A stretch of 64,000 nt of DNA, taken from positions 1-64,000 of the forward strand of contig JAAFIH010000029.1 of assembly GCA_013297755.1 (NCBI GenBank), given 5' to 3'. A program made the position numbers and the translations under genes. This stretch comes from Cytophagales bacterium (lineage in GTDB: Bacteria; Bacteroidota; Bacteroidia; Cytophagales; UBA9547). Positions 62,236 through 64,000 of the stretch are shown here, one piece after another (within the stretch, counting starts at the first letter, position 1; every line of letters starts with the position of its first letter). Below the pieces are notes generated by a model. The model was not told the DNA's origin and did not search any database. It saw nothing but the letters and a program-made list of their open reading frames with translations.

Positions 62236-63633
62236 ATGTCGTTCAGAATAGAAAAAGATACCATGGGAGAGGTAAAAGTGCCTTCAAATGCCTATTGGGG
62301 AGCCCAAACAGAGCGTTCGAGAAACAATTTTAAAATTGGACCCGAAGCCAGTATGCCCAAAGAAGTGATTTATGCTTTTGCATATTTGAAAAAAGCAGCA
62401 GCTTATACCAATACAGAATTAGGTGTATTGACTGCCGAAAAACGCGATTTAATTGGAAAAGTATGTGATGAAATTTTGACGGGTTCTTTAGATGCTGAGT
62501 TTCCTTTGGTAATTTGGCAAACTGGCTCAGGCACTCAATCAAATATGAATGTAAACGAAGTAATTGCCAATCGTGCACACGTACTAAAAGGCGGAAATCT
62601 TACGGATGATAAAAAGGTTTTGCACCCAAACGATGATGTAAACAAATCTCAATCGTCAAACGATACCTACCCAACAGCCATGCACATTGCTGCTTATAAA
62701 TCGGCAGTTGAAATTACTATTCCTGGTTTAGAAAAACTGAGAGACACCTTAGCAAAAAAAGCCAAAGATTTTGATAAGATAGTAAAAACGGGTCGTACCC
62801 ACTTTATGGATGCCACACCTCTGACGTTGGGACAAGAATTTTCGGGCTATGCTCAACAACTGACCAACTCGATTCGGGCCATAAAAAATGCGTTGGAGAT
62901 GGTAAAAGAATTGGCTTTGGGTGGAACAGCCGTTGGCACAGGTTTGAATGCCCCCAAAGGCTACGATGTATTGGTGGCCAAAAAAATTGCTGAATTTACA
63001 AAATTACCTTTCATAACTGCACCTAATAAATTTGAAGCCCTAGCAGCTCACGATGCCATGGTAGAACTTTCTGGAGCATTGAAACGTGCGGCTGTGGCAT
63101 TGATGAAAGTGGCAAATGATATTCGCATGCTAAGTTCTGGCCCTAGAAGTGGTATTGGCGAGATTGTAATTCCAGACAACGAACCAGGTTCGTCTATCAT
63201 GCCAGGAAAAGTAAACCCAACGCAGCCAGAAGCCATGACCATGGTTTGTGCACAAGTGATGGGCAACGATGTGGCTGTTTCGATTGGGGGCTCGATGGGG
63301 CATTTTGAATTAAATGTTTTTAAACCAGTAATAGCAGCTAATGTGTTGCAATCAGCTCGTTTGATTGGCGATGCTTGTGTGTCGTTTGACGAAAAATGTG
63401 CTCAAGGCATTGAAGCAAATTTGCCAATGATAAAACAACACATGGAAAATTCGCTGATGTTGGTAACTGCACTCAATCCACATGTGGGATATGACAATGC
63501 AGCCAAAATAGCCAAAACGGCTCACAAAGAGGGAACTACATTGCGAGAGGCAGCCATAAAACTAGGTTTGGTAACCGATGAGCAATTTACTGCTTGGGTA
63601 AAACCCGAAGAAATGGTTGGGAATTTGAAATAG
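62236..63633 (+). CDS. fumC: Class II fumarate hydratase
   Basis: A 465-residue iron-independent fumarase of the TCA cycle. [19 protein letters not shown] lies at 96-113, [21 protein letters not shown] at 130-150, the catalytic [10 protein letters not shown] with His189 at 186-195, and the superfamily signature [10 protein letters not shown] at 318-327 with the catalytic loop serine. All motifs point to fumarase, not aspartase. It starts at ATG 62236. A strong bidirectional terminator follows at 63641-63671. It is monocistronic. Confidence 0.96.
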   Translation: MSFRIEKDTMGEVKVPSNAYWGAQTERSRNNFKIGPEASMPKEVIYAFAYLKKAAAYTNTELGVLTAEKRDLIGKVCDEILTGSLDAEFPLVIWQTGSGTQSNMNVNEVIANRAHVLKGGNLTDDKKVLHPNDDVNKSQSSNDTYPTAMHIAAYKSAVEITIPGLEKLRDTLAKKAKDFDKIVKTGRTHFMDATPLTLGQEFSGYAQQLTNSIRAIKNALEMVKELALGGTAVGTGLNAPKGYDVLVAKKIAEFTKLPFITAPNKFEALAAHDAMVELSGALKRAAVALMKVANDIRMLSSGPRSGIGEIVIPDNEPGSSIMPGKVNPTQPEAMTMVCAQVMGNDVAVSIGGSMGHFELNVFKPVIAANVLQSARLIGDACVSFDEKCAQGIEANLPMIKQHMENSLMLVTALNPHVGYDNAAKIAKTAHKEGTTLREAAIKLGLVTDEQFTAWVKPEEMVGNLK

Positions 63634-63640
63634 ATTTTAA

Positions 63641-63671
63641 AAAAAGGAGGATTTTGCAATCCTCCTTTTTT
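63641..63671. terminator. Bidirectional rho-independent terminator
   Basis: A perfect stem, AAAAAGGAGGATT (63641-63653) with AATCCTCCTTTTT (63658-63670), and a TTGC loop gives a T-run on both strands. It serves fumC and the converging beta-barrel gene. Confidence 0.9.
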
Positions 63672-63700
63672 GATACAAGTAAATACAAAAAATTAATTGG

Positions 63701-64000
63701 TTAGAAACGAACAAAAATATTAAAATTTGGAACTAAAAAATGATTTATATTTGCTCCATCAGCATCCCTAAATTTGGCCTTAGTTATAATAACAGCATAT
63801 TTGTTTTCAATCGAAAATCCAAAATTTCTCGCTAATTCATATAGTAACCCAACTTTTATATTAAAATTTATACCAGGTGCGCCAATGTTAGAACCACCAC
63901 TACCTAAACTACCCCCATACCTCTCACGAGAAAAATTGTAATTGTGACGAGAGAAACCTATGTCGAACCCCCAAACAAAAAAGATTTTACTTTTTGATAT
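63701..64000 (-). CDS. Outer-membrane beta-barrel protein, C-terminal part (runs off window)
   Basis: An open frame on the minus strand enters the window at its right edge and ends with a TAA at 63701-63703, giving 99 residues. The sequence alternates polar and hydrophobic residues as in transmembrane beta strands (IFFVWGFDIGFSRHNYNF, FNIKVGLLYELARNFGFSIE, NKYAVIITKAKF). It ends in NIFVRF, with the terminal phenylalanine that Bam-folded outer-membrane proteins need. It is probably a PorT/OmpW-like barrel; the N-terminus and start lie outside the window. Confidence 0.7.
   Translation of the reverse strand: MSKSKIFFVWGFDIGFSRHNYNFSRERYGGSLGSGGSNIGAPGINFNIKVGLLYELARNFGFSIENKYAVIITKAKFRDADGANINHFLVPNFNIFVRF

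Noticed and set aside
1-64000. tRNA, rRNA, CRISPR array, prophage or insertion sequence
   Set aside because: Intergenic regions were read for cloverleaf, rRNA and spaced-repeat patterns, and proteins for integrase and transposase motifs. Only the Rpn-family genes came near.

Overview
The window looks like chromosomal DNA of a Bacteroidota bacterium, most likely of the Cytophagia/Cytophagales type. It is strongly AT-rich. It encodes a GldJ-type gliding/type IX secretion lipoprotein, a cell-surface lamin-tail-domain protein with a gliding-associated style C-terminus, and many short lipoproteins and TPR proteins. Promoters have the Bacteroidota form TTTG-N18/19-TAnnTTTG, and Shine-Dalgarno sequences are largely absent. 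Several conserved genes (nuoL, hflX, dxr) can only start at TTG. No rRNA, tRNA or CRISPR array was seen.

Layout. 1-1.35 kb is a decayed accessory patch: a truncated Rpn-family nuclease, an orphan small gene and an attC-like stretch. 1.35-13.1 kb carries a LysM lytic transglycosylase, a membrane pentapeptide-repeat protein, a single-domain response regulator next to a YtxJ-type thiol protein, an M20 amidohydrolase, an intact Rpn nuclease, an orphan nuoL, hflX and a small acidic secreted protein. 13.2-22.4 kb is the most notable region. After an rsmB-like rRNA methyltransferase come three tandem paralogous genes of about 810 codons, each an apparent fusion of a PD-(D/E)XK nuclease, an N6-adenine methyltransferase and a variable specificity region (type IIG restriction-modification). 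A separate 200-residue PD-(D/E)XK nuclease-like gene sits between copies 2 and 3. The copies share identical ends but differ in the presumed target-recognition region, suggesting a recombining array with several specificities.

22.4-36.7 kb holds a GH3 beta-glucosidase with a PA14 insert, a GT39-like membrane protein, purB, gldJ, radA, a YihY/BrkB membrane protein, a strongly structured non-coding stretch (candidate RNA), a CtpA-type protease and a voltage-gated K+ channel homologue. 36.8-42.6 kb contains hsp20 with repeated operator-like motifs upstream, a 2-oxoglutarate oxygenase/SEC-C protein pair, a NUDIX hydrolase and an unknown exported protein. 42.9-48.6 kb is one giant surface protein gene with a near-identical 783-bp internal repeat. 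48.7-64 kb is mainly housekeeping: siroheme biosynthesis, a PAP2-like enzyme, dxr, a HAD phosphatase, purN, an orphan nuoH and fumC. Between these lie two related TPR lipoproteins, a six-hairpin glycosidase and the end of an outer-membrane beta-barrel gene.

How the genes work together. Most transcription units are short. nuoL and nuoH each stand alone, so the complex I genes appear dispersed. The clearest functional clusters are the restriction-modification array, the oxygenase/SEC-C pair, the ctpA pair, the paired TPR lipoproteins and the PAP2/siroheme pair. All functional calls come from reading motifs by eye; no database search was run.
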